From the NCBI GenBank assembly GCA_024138025.1, contig JAMXBD010000368.1:496001-560000 (forward strand): 64,000 nt of DNA. Direction: 5' to 3'. A program made the position numbers and the translations under genes. The notes beneath the pieces are model-generated. The model worked only from the letters and a program-made list of their open reading frames with translations, was not told the DNA's origin and ran no database searches. The number at the start of each line of letters is the position of its first letter. The stretch's first letter is position 1. The stretch is from Combretum micranthum (Eukaryota > Streptophyta > Magnoliopsida > Myrtales > Combretaceae). Shown in pieces: positions 35,513 through 46,663 of the stretch.

Positions 35513-36637
35513 AAAACAAGTTTTTCTTTCTTTCATTTTATTTTATTTTAGGACTAATCTACTTCTTAATCCCGAGAGCCTTGAAAGAGCTAAGACTCCA
35601 ATACTTGACTTTATTACTTATGTTATTTTACTTGCTATTATTTTCTCATAATTCATGTTCATTTAAATTGTTCTCCAAAGTTTCAAGTTCTAAAAATAAA
35701 TTGACAAAAAAGAGATTTTAACACTTAGAAATAAGAATAAAATCTATGATTTGAAAACAAAAATAAAGTTATCTCTTTTCAAGTTACAAAAAGAAACCAC
35801 TAAAATTTTAGAAACTACTTTTACTATAAAAAGTTTTTTAAGTTACATATCGTTTCACTTTGTTTTTATCAAGAAAATAAATTTTTATGCATGGATGATT
35901 TCTATGAAAAACATAAGACATGAGGAAAGGATGAGAAATTTTCAAATAAAGATTTTTACAAACAAATAGACAAAAGAATTTGTACAAGAAAAATAAATAG
36001 GAAGAATAGTGTATTTTCAAAAAACTCCAAAATAGTATTAGTATAGAAAACTTAAAAGGAAGAAAATTACTTTCAAAAAGTTACTTGGATATATATATAC
36101 ATATATAAGCCAACATAAGATATTTTTTTTTAAAACAAAAGAAACAAAATATTCATTTTAAAAGACCAACAAAAATGAATTCTTGTAAGATTATATTTTT
36201 CTAAAAACTCCAAAACCAACATAATTTTATTTGAGCAACATGAATGGACAAAATACTTGAGCATGAATAAATATGAGCTAAGTAACCATAAAGGAGAATT
36301 TTTCAACTATATAGATAACTAAGTATTTATCAAACAAATTTTGATTTCTTGAACCAAAGTTGTTTTGTGTTGGAAAATCCGTGATGAATTTTGTCACCAT
36401 TGTTTTGGAGCCTATATAACCTTGTTTGTTAAAAATAATTTTGGAAATGGGTAGATCTTTTCGAGTAGGTAGAAATCGGTATATTATATGCTCGATTCGG
36501 AGTTAAAATGACCAAGTTATGGCCATTTTAAGTTGGAACATTACTTTATACGAACTTTAACGTTCTTTTGACATTGTTTTATCAAAATTCAAGAAAACCA
36601 TCAAGAAATACTCATTATGGGTATTTTCTTTGGCTAG

Positions 36638-36685
36638 GTGACTCCGAGGAAGGATACCTATATCCCGAAGATTATTACTATTAAG
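36638..36685 (+). other. Exon-like segment with a 15-codon acidic frame (LTR A)
   Basis: After a pyrimidine-rich tract and CTAG, the frame (G completed by the preceding base) reads GDSEEGYLYPEDYYY and TAA. LTR C has GDSEEGYLYPEDYFD and TAA at 59354-59401, with five silent and two replacement changes. B (GDEEYENTLPDYFCD) and E (GDPENDNTLPPDYHY) also end in TAA. No ATG is in the same segment, so translation would require an upstream exon. Confidence 0.4.
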
Positions 36686-39600
36686 AGGAGTGTGTGAACG
36701 ACTCATCCGTATAGAGAGGAATAGTCGACATGGCATCGTGAGTTTATTTCCGTTAGATGCTATACTTGTTGTGCTTGTAATTTAGTTGCATTAGAGTTAG
36801 GAAAAAGAAAATGGATATGTATGCTAATTAATTCTTTGAAAGAATCCTAAGAATATTGAAGCCGGAATTGATTTAAAATGCTTGTTTTTGTATAACACTT
36901 ATTTTGTATGAAATGCCTTGATCACCTTAAACTTGATAATAATAATGTTATGGTATTATAAATAAATGGATTCATGCATACCACGAAGTGAGTCACATTG
37001 TATTTTGGGTTATTATCCTTAGGTGAGAAGGATAGTAAGCTCATGTCGAAAGCAACACTTGGCGGAAGATCTGAAAGCAATTGCTTGGCGGCGTTATGGA
37101 AAAATGGAAATGCTTGGCAAAAAATCTGAAAGCAAGGTCAATTCAAGTAGATTCGGAATGCTTGGCGATGAGTGCTCGCGAGCATAAAATGTTTTAACTA
37201 AAACTACTTGATTTGAGGTTATGTATCACCAAACCTCGAATGGAGGGCGCAAATCCATTCAACATATAGCTCCCAGAAAACTATATGCTTTGTTTGCCCA
37301 CGTGTATGTTGCATCCCATTTGTTTGCTTAATTAACTTGTTTGAAGCTTTGTTACAATAAGTTATTTATGGAAATAATTCTCACTAAGCCTGTTAGCTTA
37401 TACCTCCATAGATATCTTTTGCAGTTTTCATATTTATGGTTAAGGCCACGAGGACCCTGCGGTAGGTAATTTCTTTTTGAATAAAGGAAATTCTAGATAA
37501 AGTTTAGTATTAGTAATAATGTGCAAATATCTTGTAATAGAATAGTGATGGGAAATGTCCCTAAGTTTGTAAAACCATTGATATAAGTAAATTATTATTA
37601 TGAATCCTCTTTTCTTAATATGTTATTATATCTTCTTAAGCTTCATAATTCCATGTACGGTCCTCTAAAATTGTGAGAGCATGCCTTACACTTAATATCA
37701 AAGTTTTTGAGAGTGGCTAAGGTTGTCATACTTAAGCTTTAATATTGAGTGTAGCGGATTGCTACCGTTAGGGTACCCCTTGGGGCGTAACACATTTTGT
37801 GCCATTTCTTTAATTACTCTCTTTAAGTCAGTTAACCTCTAATCCTAATTGAAGTAGTGGGAATTTCTTCCTTCACTAATGTCGAAGTGGAATCGCATAA
37901 AGATCATGAACCCTAATTGAAGAAAATGAATCTTTAGAGGCAAAAAGTTAGAAAAACCCTATTTCTAGGTGAATCACTCATCTTCTTTCTTCATGAGAGA
38001 TTTATTCTATTAATTGAAATCTTCTTTCTAATTAACATAAATCAAGTTTATAATGATTCAGGTCTAAAATCATCACAAATAACAAAATAATTCATGAAGT
38101 AAATTCAAGATGAAAAATTTATTCAATCAAAAGACAAATCTGTACATGGAGCTAGGGTTTCTCAAAACTTAGGACATAACGAATATACTCTTCCATAGAA
38201 AATTCAACAACAGTAAACATAAGGGAAGAATTGGGAGAAATCATGATGATAAAACCCTTGTAAAAATGCTGTTTGTGAATCCTTGATGTTATGCAGCAAT
38301 TTCCATTTGAAAAGCTCTCCAAAATCTATGCTTTAAGATTAAAAAATGGAGTATGATGTTACGGTTTCTAAAAATAACAGAACAGGACATATATATACTA
38401 TTTTGCACATATACGACCCCTACACGACTCGTGTAGGGAGGTTCTGTATACTAGATTGTCCTTAAAAATTAGGTGTTCTTTAAATTGTACACTACATGTT
38501 GTAAATCCACGGAAATTTCCTAATCCTTAAAAATAATTCTAGAAGTCTAATACCAAAATTTAAAACCCAAAAATCGACTCAAGATAAAAACCCAATTCTA
38601 GACCGAGTCAAACACCCGAAACGAAACCCTAAAAATTGAACCAAGTTAAAACTTAATTCCAAATAAGAACAAAAATGAGTTTTCTCAATCTTGAGAAAAG
38701 GAGAACCCTTGAAACGAAATATAAAGTCCAACTATCGATTTAATCAACGTTCGTACATCAATCAAATCACCTAACCGTTTCCTAACGCATAAATCAAGAC
38801 AATATATCCAAATAACGATCAACAGCAAATCTTAAAACCTTCGATAAATTTCAGAAATCACAAATTTCAAATTTTCACCAAAAGTCAAATTGCGTCAACT
38901 CATAACCCTAGACTCGGTTAAACGATCCCGAGAACTAAAAATTATTAAATAATAAAAAATAAAATAAAATAAACCATAGATGTCGAGCTAAAAATATAAA
39001 ACGATCAAAACTCAAAAATTATACGATCTTACGAATATCTCGACGAAACCTGAAGTCAAATCGGAACCCTAAGGTCAACAAAGCCTATAACGAACCCTAG
39101 TGTTTAAGATCCGGCAATCCTGCGTTTTCAAACCCTAGAAAACGAAATTTAACCAATGGCTTAAAATAGTTTGTAATAATATAGGGTAACATAAAATATC
39201 AGATTCGTGAATCTCGAGTATCCTTTGGACTCAAACGGGATCGGTTCTCGAAAATCATGTCTTGGAGCACGGAATATTAAATATATTCTGTTTATACCAA
39301 TAGACTCGTAAAAATACAAGGATTCTAAAAATATTAGTTTTAGAATTTTTCGGTTGCTAAAAATTACAGATATCGCATTATAGAGTATTTTTATTACTAT
39401 CGGTACTTTAATTGTCTAGTCTACTATTTATAGTACTTTCTACTATTTATTACTATTTCACTATCTCTAATTTTTTTAATCCTATTTGTTACACTTACAT
39501 CTCTATTTTCTTACATTTTATATTTCTAATACACCAAATTTTATATCAAAATCAACCTTACATATTAATTATTTTTCTTACCAAAAATCACTCAAAAATC

Positions 39601-40276
39601 AACTCACTCCCCCTCTACATACATCATGGCCGCGCCCCCTCTCCCTCTTACAACAATTTATTTTTCTTTTTCAATTTATTTTACTACATCCAAAATACAC
39701 TCCAAAAATTCTATAAATACCTCCTTCCTCTTTGATTCTTTCACACAATTCATTTCACTACCAAAACTCTCTCAAAATCTCTCCACAAATCTTTTTTTTC
39801 AAGAGTTCTCTCTACCAAAACTCTCAAACCAATTCCTCACAAAAATCATCCCTCATATATAAACTATCTACCACATATCACTACTCACATAATACTCATT
39901 CCATCTACCATCTTCATACCACTTACACACTTTAGGTAAATATATCTTCCAACTATTATTCACTCATATCATGTAACTTAATATGACTATGGTGTTGTTT
40001 TGAGACTCATGTGAGTAGTAAAAGTAACAACATGTTCATGTTTTGTTCTTGTACATAATCTTCCTATTTTATTATGTTGTTATTATTATTGTTATATAAT
40101 ATTATGTAGACTATGTATATATATTTATTTAGAGCATATAAGCTCATTTGTTATTTATTTACTTTCAAGTTATGCAATTTATTTATTTTATGCAATTATT
40201 AAGACTAGTCTTTCTAGTCTTAGACTTGTCCATATCAAGTCAAAACTATCTTTTGTTTATTTTCTTTAAATCTTTC

Positions 40277-40299
40277 AGGACTAGTCCATTCTTAGTCCT
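40277..40299 (+). repeat. Third hairpin of the LTR module (copy B)
   Basis: AGGACTA gtccattct TAGTCCT. In C (58267-58290) and D (60466-60488) the stems are GGGACTA and TAGTCCC, so the outer A-T pair of B corresponds to a G-C pair: both sides changed together. In A the same place has decayed on one arm. Confidence 0.65.
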
Positions 40300-40305
40300 A
40301 GGATG

Positions 40306-40378
40306 CCTTGATGAAGCTAAGGCTCCAATACTTGATCGGGATACCTTGATGAAGCTAAGGTTCCCAATACTTGATATT
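40306..40378 (+). repeat. Duplicated 41-bp segment in LTR B
   Basis: CCTTGATGAAGCTAAGG with its TCCAATACTTGAT continuation occurs twice in a row. D has the same pair at about 60492-60562, while A and C have a single copy. This separates the subfamilies B/D and A/C. Confidence 0.7.
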
Positions 40379-43101
40379 TTATTTGCTTTCTTATTATTTG
40401 TTTCTAGTATTTTCTTATGTTCTTATTATTTTATATGCTCATGATACTTGCATCTACATAATGTTAATGTCTCAACTAATCTAAAAGTAGAATTTCATTT
40501 TTATTAAAGAAACTCAAAACGAGATTTTCTATTATGTGATTTGTCATAAAATAATAAAGTTATTATCAACAGCATAAAACTAAAGTAATATAAGTTTTCT
40601 CAAAGTTTTCTTAAAAAACAAAGATAGTTTACCAAGGAAACATAAGAAATGAATATTTTCTTTATATATTATGGTAACCTAAGTTTTAGTAAAATAATTT
40701 GTTAATATTAAAAGTTTTTACAAAAAGCTTAAAAGTTAAACTCTTTTTCACTAAGGAACAAACTAGTTTTTAAAGTTAAAATAAATTCAACCTATAAAGT
40801 TATGAACCCACTTAGGAAAAATAATGATTTTCAAGTCCCTAAAAGAGAAGCTATTTTCAAAGAATATAAAATAAAAATTAGAAACAAATGATTTTATCAA
40901 ATAAAGATGACTCTTTTCAAAAGAAATGAAAAAACAAGTTTTGGAAAGCAAGAACTAATATTTTAGAAATGAATATAAGAAGACAAGATTCATTTTCTAA
41001 AACCATCCTAAATACAAAATTATAAAAAAAAAAAAGGTTTTCAACAACCTAATAGACCTTTTGATAAAATTGATCTTTTATTCACTAGAAGTGAAATTTA
41101 TGAAAAACTAAGGTTAAAAGAAAATTTACTTGTTTTGGAAAAAGGAATGAAGAAATAAAACAAGAATATACTCATTTATAATGAAAATATAAAAGTTTCT
41201 TCCAAATACTTGGAAATGAATTTATCAAGATAAGTTTTAACACTTCAAAAAGAATTGTTTTATGAAGTAAATTGTTGAGACACTATCATTAGAAAATTTT
41301 GCATATAAAGTGAGCTTATATATATACTCAAAGTATTTATCAAATATATGTTCATATATATATATATATATATATTGTTACAAAAGGGTTTTCTTTAAAA
41401 TGAAATTGAGTTAGAAAACGGATTTGCAAAAGTTTGATAATTTTCATTTTAAATCTGTACGCGATGTTTTTGGAACTCAAATGACCTGATATGACAAAGA
41501 TAACCTTAGAAATGGATAGATCTTTTTGAATAGGTAGAACAGTATATTATATGCGAGATTCTGAGTTAAAATGAGCAGGTTATAACCATTTTAAGTTAGA
41601 ATTTCTTCTCATACGATTTTACCGCGATTTTAAGAAAAGTTTAGAATATCCAAGAATAGAAATTCCATGAAAGACTTATCCCAGGTATTTCCTTTGCCTA
41701 GGTGACGAAGAATACGAGAATACCCTACCCGATTATTTCTGCGACTAAGAAGATAGCGAAATGGACGAGTAAGTTATTCCTCCTAATTCGTTACCTTGCT
41801 TGTGCTTATAAAGTAGTAGCATTAGTATACTAGGAAAAGATAAAAATGGATATATATATATATATATTTTTGGGGAATTCGGGATTATGTGTATATATAT
41901 GATTCTATGTTTATGAGAATTAAGAATATCGCAACTTCGAACTACTTGTTTAAATAATTTTGTTTACTTACTTGTATGGCTGATTATTGTTGCTAAATTG
42001 ATTGATCGCCCCTAATAAACCTTAATAAGGTTTGGCTTAAGAAAACCAAAACACTCACGCATCCATCGAGTCACATCTTTTTCGGAAGGTTGTTACTCCT
42101 ATGCGTAGAGTTGGATTGGCTGTGATCGTGCGGTGCCACAGGCCATGTTTCTTCTTGGAGAATCTAAATCACTCGGGAAAAGCGACTCTATGTTCGGAGC
42201 CGAGCCAACCGAACGCTGTGGGTGAGGACCTGGGGACTAGCAGTAGGAGGTCGAGGACCTTCAACTCCGATTCCCTAACCTTTGATATGGAGGGGTAAAT
42301 TCGTTCTATATATAGTTTCCGGACAACTATATATATATTTGCGTAATCATGTGATTGTTGCATTTCTTGTATAGCATATGAGTGAAAATCTAAATGAACT
42401 TGTTTGAATATATGGTGCGAATGCAAATGAATATCTCACTAAGCTAGTTGTAGCTTATACCCCTATAGATTTTGTTGAAACAGGTATACCCGTGACTTAA
42501 ATTGAGGGTCATGACATTAAGGAAGTCATGGAGTGATGTTAAGCTTCTATGAAGGAAATGGAATCATAAGATGAAGTAATTTTGTAAGGTTCTTTATATG
42601 TAATGACTTATATGATTAGTGATGTATATTTATTTGAAGATAATAGAGGGATATGCTCCTAAGAATTGAAATGTAATATGTGTATATTTTATGATAAGTG
42701 TTCTCTTTGCCTTGTTACTTATTTATTATCAATATAAGTTGCGCTACTCCGATGCGTTCCCTTGGTTTTGATGTATGCCTTATACATAATATGGAAGCCT
42801 TTGCGTGACTTAGATAGTCATTCCTAGGCTTTAGTATTGTGTCCGGCGGATTGCCACCTTTAGGGTACCCCTCGGGGCGTGACACATGTAGTACACGACC
42901 TGTGTTTCTTAGTCAAACATTCCTGATGTTATCGTGACAACTCCAAACTTCATAAAAATCTTTGCTTATTTCATTGTAAATGCTTCAAAAAGCTTCATTG
43001 ACCTCTATTTAACCCTTAAATGAATAATCATTAAATAATATCCTTTTCTTGAGTAGATCAACAAAATACCATATAAAATATGATCAATAAAGCACAATGA
43101 C

Positions 43102-43329
43102 TTTTTATACAATAGAGAAGGACAAAGCAATACATCTTTCTCTCTTCTTCTCCTTTATTTCTTTCTTTCTTTCCTTTTCTGGATTTTCTTTCTTTTTTTT
43201 TCTTTTTCCTTCTACTTTCCTCTCCCTTCCTCCTTGCCGTCACAAAAGAAACAAAATAGTAACAACAACAAAACACGATAAGTTACTACTACTTCTTAAC
43301 AACAACAACAACAAAGTACTATTTAATTA
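43102..43329. repeat. Simple-sequence block: CT-rich tract and AAC repeat
   Basis: 43136-43235 is nearly all C and T on the + strand. 43259-43316 contains two AAC microsatellite runs, interrupted by GATAAGTTACTACTACTTCT. The overlapping frames on both strands (Ser/Phe-rich and Lys/Glu-rich) are artefacts. Confidence 0.7.
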
Positions 43330-43816
43330 AAAAAAACTCATTCACTATTTTAACATATAAATATATTCCATAGTGTAATCCATGATAATTGGCATAAATT
43401 AAGAGGGCATTTGTCCATATCATATACATATGAAAACTTCGTGAAAGAGTAGGCGTATGGAAAATGTTGCTAAACTTTGAAACAAAAGTAAAGGTCTTGC
43501 ATTGTTTCAATTCAAAAAATTGCATAACTCAGTTAATTTAATAAGATAGATAAGATAAGTATATATACAAGGGGAGCTTTTACGATCCTATTAACAAGAT
43601 AGTCCGTCAAACATCTAACCTTTAAAATAAATATAGTAATTGAAATATTAACTATTTTAGTGATTTCATCTCATATAGAAGATGAACATATATATAAACA
43701 AGATTACCTAATTAAAGAGAAAAAAAGAATACCTAAAAACAATAACATGTATATATAGATAGATGTTATAGGAATAGATTTATACTAAAATATATTGTAA
43801 ACTTATTTGAACACTT
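43330..43816 (-). repeat. Putative 3' LTR of the Copia element
   Basis: It lies just past the polypurine-like tract. The minus strand begins TGTTCAAATAAGTTTACAAT at 43816, with the canonical TG. AT-rich, no frame of note. The far end is unknown, because the second copy needed to define it is not in the window. Confidence 0.45.
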
Positions 43817-43839
43817 CCCCTCAAGTTGGTGCATGGATG

Positions 43840-44012
43840 TCATACATGCTGAACATGTCAAGGTACTTAGAGGATACCTAATTATATACTACTTTGGTGA
43901 GAATATCAGCTAGTTGATCTTTAGACTTAATTGAGGGCATCCCTATTATTCCAATGTCTAACTTTCCTTTATTAAAGAAATTATCCACTTCAACATGCTT
44001 AGTACGATATTG
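43840..44012 (-). pseudogene. Copia RNase H, C-terminal piece
   Basis: Leftward translation gives QYRTKHVEVDNFFNKGKLDI, GIIGMPSIKSKDQLADILTK and KYLDMFSMYDIHAPT: the conserved TKHVEVD..HF and DQLADILTK motifs that end Copia polyproteins. Confidence 0.8.
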
Positions 44013-44018
44013 AACTAG

Positions 44019-45667
44019 TGTTAAGACAGATTATACTCAATCATCTATGAACAAAGTATGTTAACTTGTTATGGAATCTATAAAAATCAATAGGAATTGG
44101 TACTCAAGTGTGCTAAATATCATATTTCAGTTCTTCGAATAAAAAACAAACAAATTGGAGAAGATATATGCAAGTTAGAAACAAGACTCATTAAAGGCCA
44201 ACCAAAATAGCTACAACATAGCCGGCTTTCATTCTAAAACGAAGCAATACCATAAAAAATAGAAGCTACACTGCCGGAATGATTGTAGAATAGGCGGCTT
44301 ATATATAAGAGAAGTAATGCTGGTCATTGGATAAAACAAAGTGCTGCCGGCTTAGGAACGAAGAATATCAGCCTTCATTGTAGAGAACGAATGCCAAAAA
44401 AAATTTTCCTCTCTTTGGCTAGCGTATAGTTGGTGCACACAGTCTACAGTAGCAAAAATTTAAAAGTCATTCGAACACCACCAGTGTTACTTCAATAAAT
44501 TCACCAGTGTTCAACTTCAAACAACATACGCCGGTATTGAAGCGGTATAGGTAATGCATAGTAAAAAATTCTTTAACGCCACTGCAATATCCATTGAGCG
44601 ATGTCAGTGTATTGTGATTCAAATTCCAATACCGGCTAGCTACACCGCCGGCATACTTGTTGTAACTATCGATATATGTGTTGACGAATCAAATTCCTAG
44701 ATTTGTTTTACAAGAGCCCAACATTACTGCTTTAGGGAATTCATTCTTCTCTACATTTTCTAATATATCATATCTGATTCCAAAAACCTTAAGGAGATAT
44801 AGAGGATAATGAGTGGTTAAAGTTGTATTTTCTAGCCAAGGGATAATTGCAAGACTCGGCTTTATGGATTGTGAGATCTAAACGGGTTATTTTGAATCTG
44901 ATTTTTGTATTGGATATTTGTATATCTCCTATTTGTTTTGATTATATTATCTTGTTTGATTGATGTAAACTTAAGCCAATTTGTTTGATTAGCAAGGCAA
45001 TTTCAGCCAATTAGAATATCAGATTCGTAATTGTTTGATTATTTTAATGTTTGTGGTATAATAGCATGATTGATTATGAGATAGAAGATTGATTGTGTTA
45101 TGGAGATATATAATGTAATTTAAATGAATCACAGGTATGATTTGTTGATCTGAATTAGTGGTCTCTTTTGTTCTTAAAGCTATTGGTAGATTAAACCGTA
45201 AGAGCTTGTTTGGGGTTGTTTAATTGATAAGGGAAATAATCAAAGATCTTATCTTGATTATCGACAAAAGTAAGGAGACGTAGGTTATTGGAGCTTGTTG
45301 ATAACTATAACCAATTTTTCTTAGATAAAGAACATAAATTCTTGAATCAATGATCAATCTTTTAAACCAGGCTATAATATACCTTTGGTTAGGAATTCTT
45401 TGATTTTGATCAATACTTAGTAATTTGTTACCTTTAGATACAATTAGTTTTCTTTGAATTTCACAACCCCACACCCCCCGCCACCCACCCCACCCCCCCC
45501 CCCCCCCCCCCCCCCCCTCCCCCCTCCCTCCCCCTTTTTCTTCATCTAAATCTTTGAATAGAAATAGATTTTAGCTAGCCTCTGAGGATCGACCCTGCTC
45601 ATTGATATATACAAGTTTTATATATTTTAAGAGTAGGATTATGAATTTGTTAGGTTCAATACCCACA
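44019..45667. mobile_element. LTR-type insertion in Copia RNase H, 1649 bp, TG..CA
   Basis: It starts TGTTAAGACAG and ends ATACCCACA, flanked by AACTAG (44013-44018 and 45668-45673). It separates two RNase H pieces that are adjacent in intact Copia. No gag or pol is visible, so it is a solo LTR or a small non-autonomous element. It contains four CCGGC-rich phrases around 44220-44350 and 44634-44655 and the poly-C tract at 45493-45517. Confidence 0.75.
45493..45517 (+). repeat. Poly-C tract, 25 C
   Basis: An uninterrupted run of C inside a wider C-rich stretch (about 45466-45533). It is striking in an AT-rich region and is a likely site of length error. Confidence 0.9.
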
Positions 45668-45673
45668 AACTAG

Positions 45674-46274
45674 ATTATGAGCAATGTCATGGGAAACTTT
45701 ATTATCATAGTATAACTAAATTGGTTATTTTGGAGGATAACCCAAATCTTGCAGAAGAAATTTAAACCATAATGCTGCATAAAGACCAAAAGCAATTCCT
45801 CTGAATTCAGCTTTTGCACTAAATTGAGCAATAAAATTCTTTATTTTTTTTTACTTCTCCAGATGACAATATTATCTCTAACAAAGGTAAAGTAACCATA
45901 TGTGGACCTTCGATTATCAATTGCACCAACCTAATCGGCATCAGCATAAACATCAATGTTTTGCAAATTTGAATTCTTTGTGAATAGGATTCTTTTTCCA
46001 AGTGCATATTTCAAGTATCTCAAAATCCACATGACTGCATTCATATGCTGATCTTTAGGATTACGCATAAACTGACTCATAATGCTTAGGGCATAAGGAA
46101 GATCTGGTCTAGTATATATTAAATACATCAATCTTCTACAAGTCTCTAGTATCTACCTTTCTCTGATTCATATGTCAATTGGAACTTGATTTTACTCAAT
46201 GTAAAGCTTTAGTCCTTCTTCAACTGGGGTATCATCAGGCTGATAGTTCAGCATATGTGTCTTTTGTAGCAAAT
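45674..46274 (-). pseudogene. Copia reverse transcriptase end and RNase H start
   Basis: MMYLIYTRPDLPYALSIMSQ and FMRNPKDQHMNAVMWILRYL are the typical Copia RT/RNase H linker. AEFRGIAFGLYAALW and an LYYDNKVSHDIAH-like stretch, read after a frameshift, are the RNase H active-site region. Several stops are present. Confidence 0.82.
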
Positions 46275-46278
46275 CTTT

Positions 46279-46642
46279 TGTAATACCCCTCAAATATAGA
46301 TGGTGGAACTCTAATCAAAGAGGCATGTTGTTGGTATAATAGCTTGGAGTTTGTCAGAACTCCAAAGTTAAGCATGTTTTAGGCAGAGCAGTCCTAAGAT
46401 GGGTGATCCCTTGGGAAATGCTAAAACCAAAGGACAAAATCATGCGGTGTGTGGCTAAAGAAGATAATACCTCGATGGGTAGAGCTCCGAGTCATTACAC
46501 AGTGCCTGTAGAGTCCTGGTTGTGCTTGACGGTGCACTGAGAAGGCTAGTGTACCTGGCATCACAATCCCTACCCAAGGTGGCCTGAGAGCCTAGGAGTA
46601 CCCCCTCCGCTGCAGTGGAGCCTGAGGTGGTAGGTCGTGACA
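46279..46642 (+). repeat. Cassandra 5' LTR
   Basis: 364 bp, TG..CA, with the 5S-like segment at about 46341-46421. It differs from the 3' copy at many sites, so the insertion is not recent. Confidence 0.93.
46341..46421 (+). ncRNA. 5S rRNA-derived segment in Cassandra (5' LTR)
   Basis: AACTCCAAAGTTAAGCATG matches the 5S rRNA box A region and GATGGGTGATCCCTTGGGAA matches box C and the following helix, each with a few changes. In Cassandra these sequences keep the internal RNA polymerase III promoter. It is not a ribosomal gene copy: the 5' third of 5S rRNA is not recognisable. Confidence 0.85.
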
Positions 46643-46645
46643 AAA

Positions 46646-46663
46646 TGGTATTAGAGTAGTGGT
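46646..46663 (+). promoter_or_regulatory. Cassandra primer-binding site
   Basis: TGGTATTAGAGTAGTGGT, three bases after the 5' LTR, matches the initiator tRNA-Met complement TGGTATCAGAGC with small changes. Confidence 0.85.

Larger units (their letters stand above)
34309..37792 (+). mobile_element. Solo LTR A, 3484 bp, with CATTT target duplication
   Basis: It starts TGTAAACCCCCAATTT and ends GGGGCGTAACA, flanked by an exact CATTT (34304-34308 and 37793-37797). It interrupts the Athila-like gag. Inside, in order: TATAAATA at 35000-35007, an ATG-free CT-rich leader, donor-like CTAAG|GTAACC at 35169, hairpins at 35202-35221, 35474-35492 and 35494-35512, an inverted-repeat block at 36504-36532, an acceptor-like CTAG at 36637 with a 15-codon acidic frame, and an acceptor TTTTGCAG at 37424. 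There are no gag-pol genes. I take it as a long gypsy LTR, perhaps of the Tekay/Del group (inference). Confidence 0.85.
38500..42884 (+). mobile_element. Solo LTR B, 4385 bp, with CATGT target duplication
   Basis: It starts TGTAAATCCACGG and ends CGGGGCGTGACA, flanked by an exact CATGT (38495-38499 and 42885-42889). It sits inside the right LTR of the Athila-like element. TATA at 39712-39719, donor-like TTTAG|GTAAAT at about 39934, the hairpins at 40201-40241 and 40277-40299, the inverted-repeat block at 41566-41594, the acidic frame after CCTAG at about 41702 and the acceptor AACAG at 42483 follow the plan of LTR A. Nucleotide identity to A is limited to blocks, so B is a different subfamily. 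Confidence 0.85.
21848..43101 (-). mobile_element. Athila-like gypsy element(s), decayed, with three nested solo LTRs
   Basis: Matching LTR sequence occurs at 22210-23111 and, split by a solo LTR, at 37811-38499 plus 42885-43101 (shared: GGGAATTTCTTCCTTCACTA, GACAAATCTGTACATGGAGC). Between them the minus strand carries a gag C-terminus, a protease and an ORF1-like protein, in that order. Reverse transcriptase and integrase are absent. The interior is broken by solo LTRs at 23702-28517 and 34309-37792. The gag N-terminus and primer site are missing next to the right LTR. An extra LTR-like stretch at 31100-32390 suggests that two related elements may be fused. Confidence 0.65.
37811..43101 (-). 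repeat. Right LTR of the Athila-like element, split by solo LTR B
   Basis: 37811-38499 and 42885-43101 together match 22210-23111. The split lies inside ACTACATGT, which is whole in the left copy. The right-hand limit is AATAAAGCACAATGA at 43101. A perfect 17-bp palindrome CTACACGACTCGTGTAG lies at 38420-38436. Confidence 0.75.

Noticed and set aside
35228..36020. Several overlapping Leu/Phe-rich frames in LTR A
   Set aside because: They overlap in all frames, lie in AT-rich LTR sequence, and are not kept in LTR C. The conserved feature there is the hairpins, not a protein.
43058..43330. Lys/Glu-rich and Ser/Phe-rich frames
   Set aside because: Mirror images of one CT-rich tract plus an AAC microsatellite.
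46341..46421. 5S rRNA gene
   Set aside because: The match covers only part of 5S rRNA, occurs in both LTRs of an element with clear ends and target duplication, and has substitutions in helices. It is the Cassandra 5S-like segment, not a ribosomal gene.
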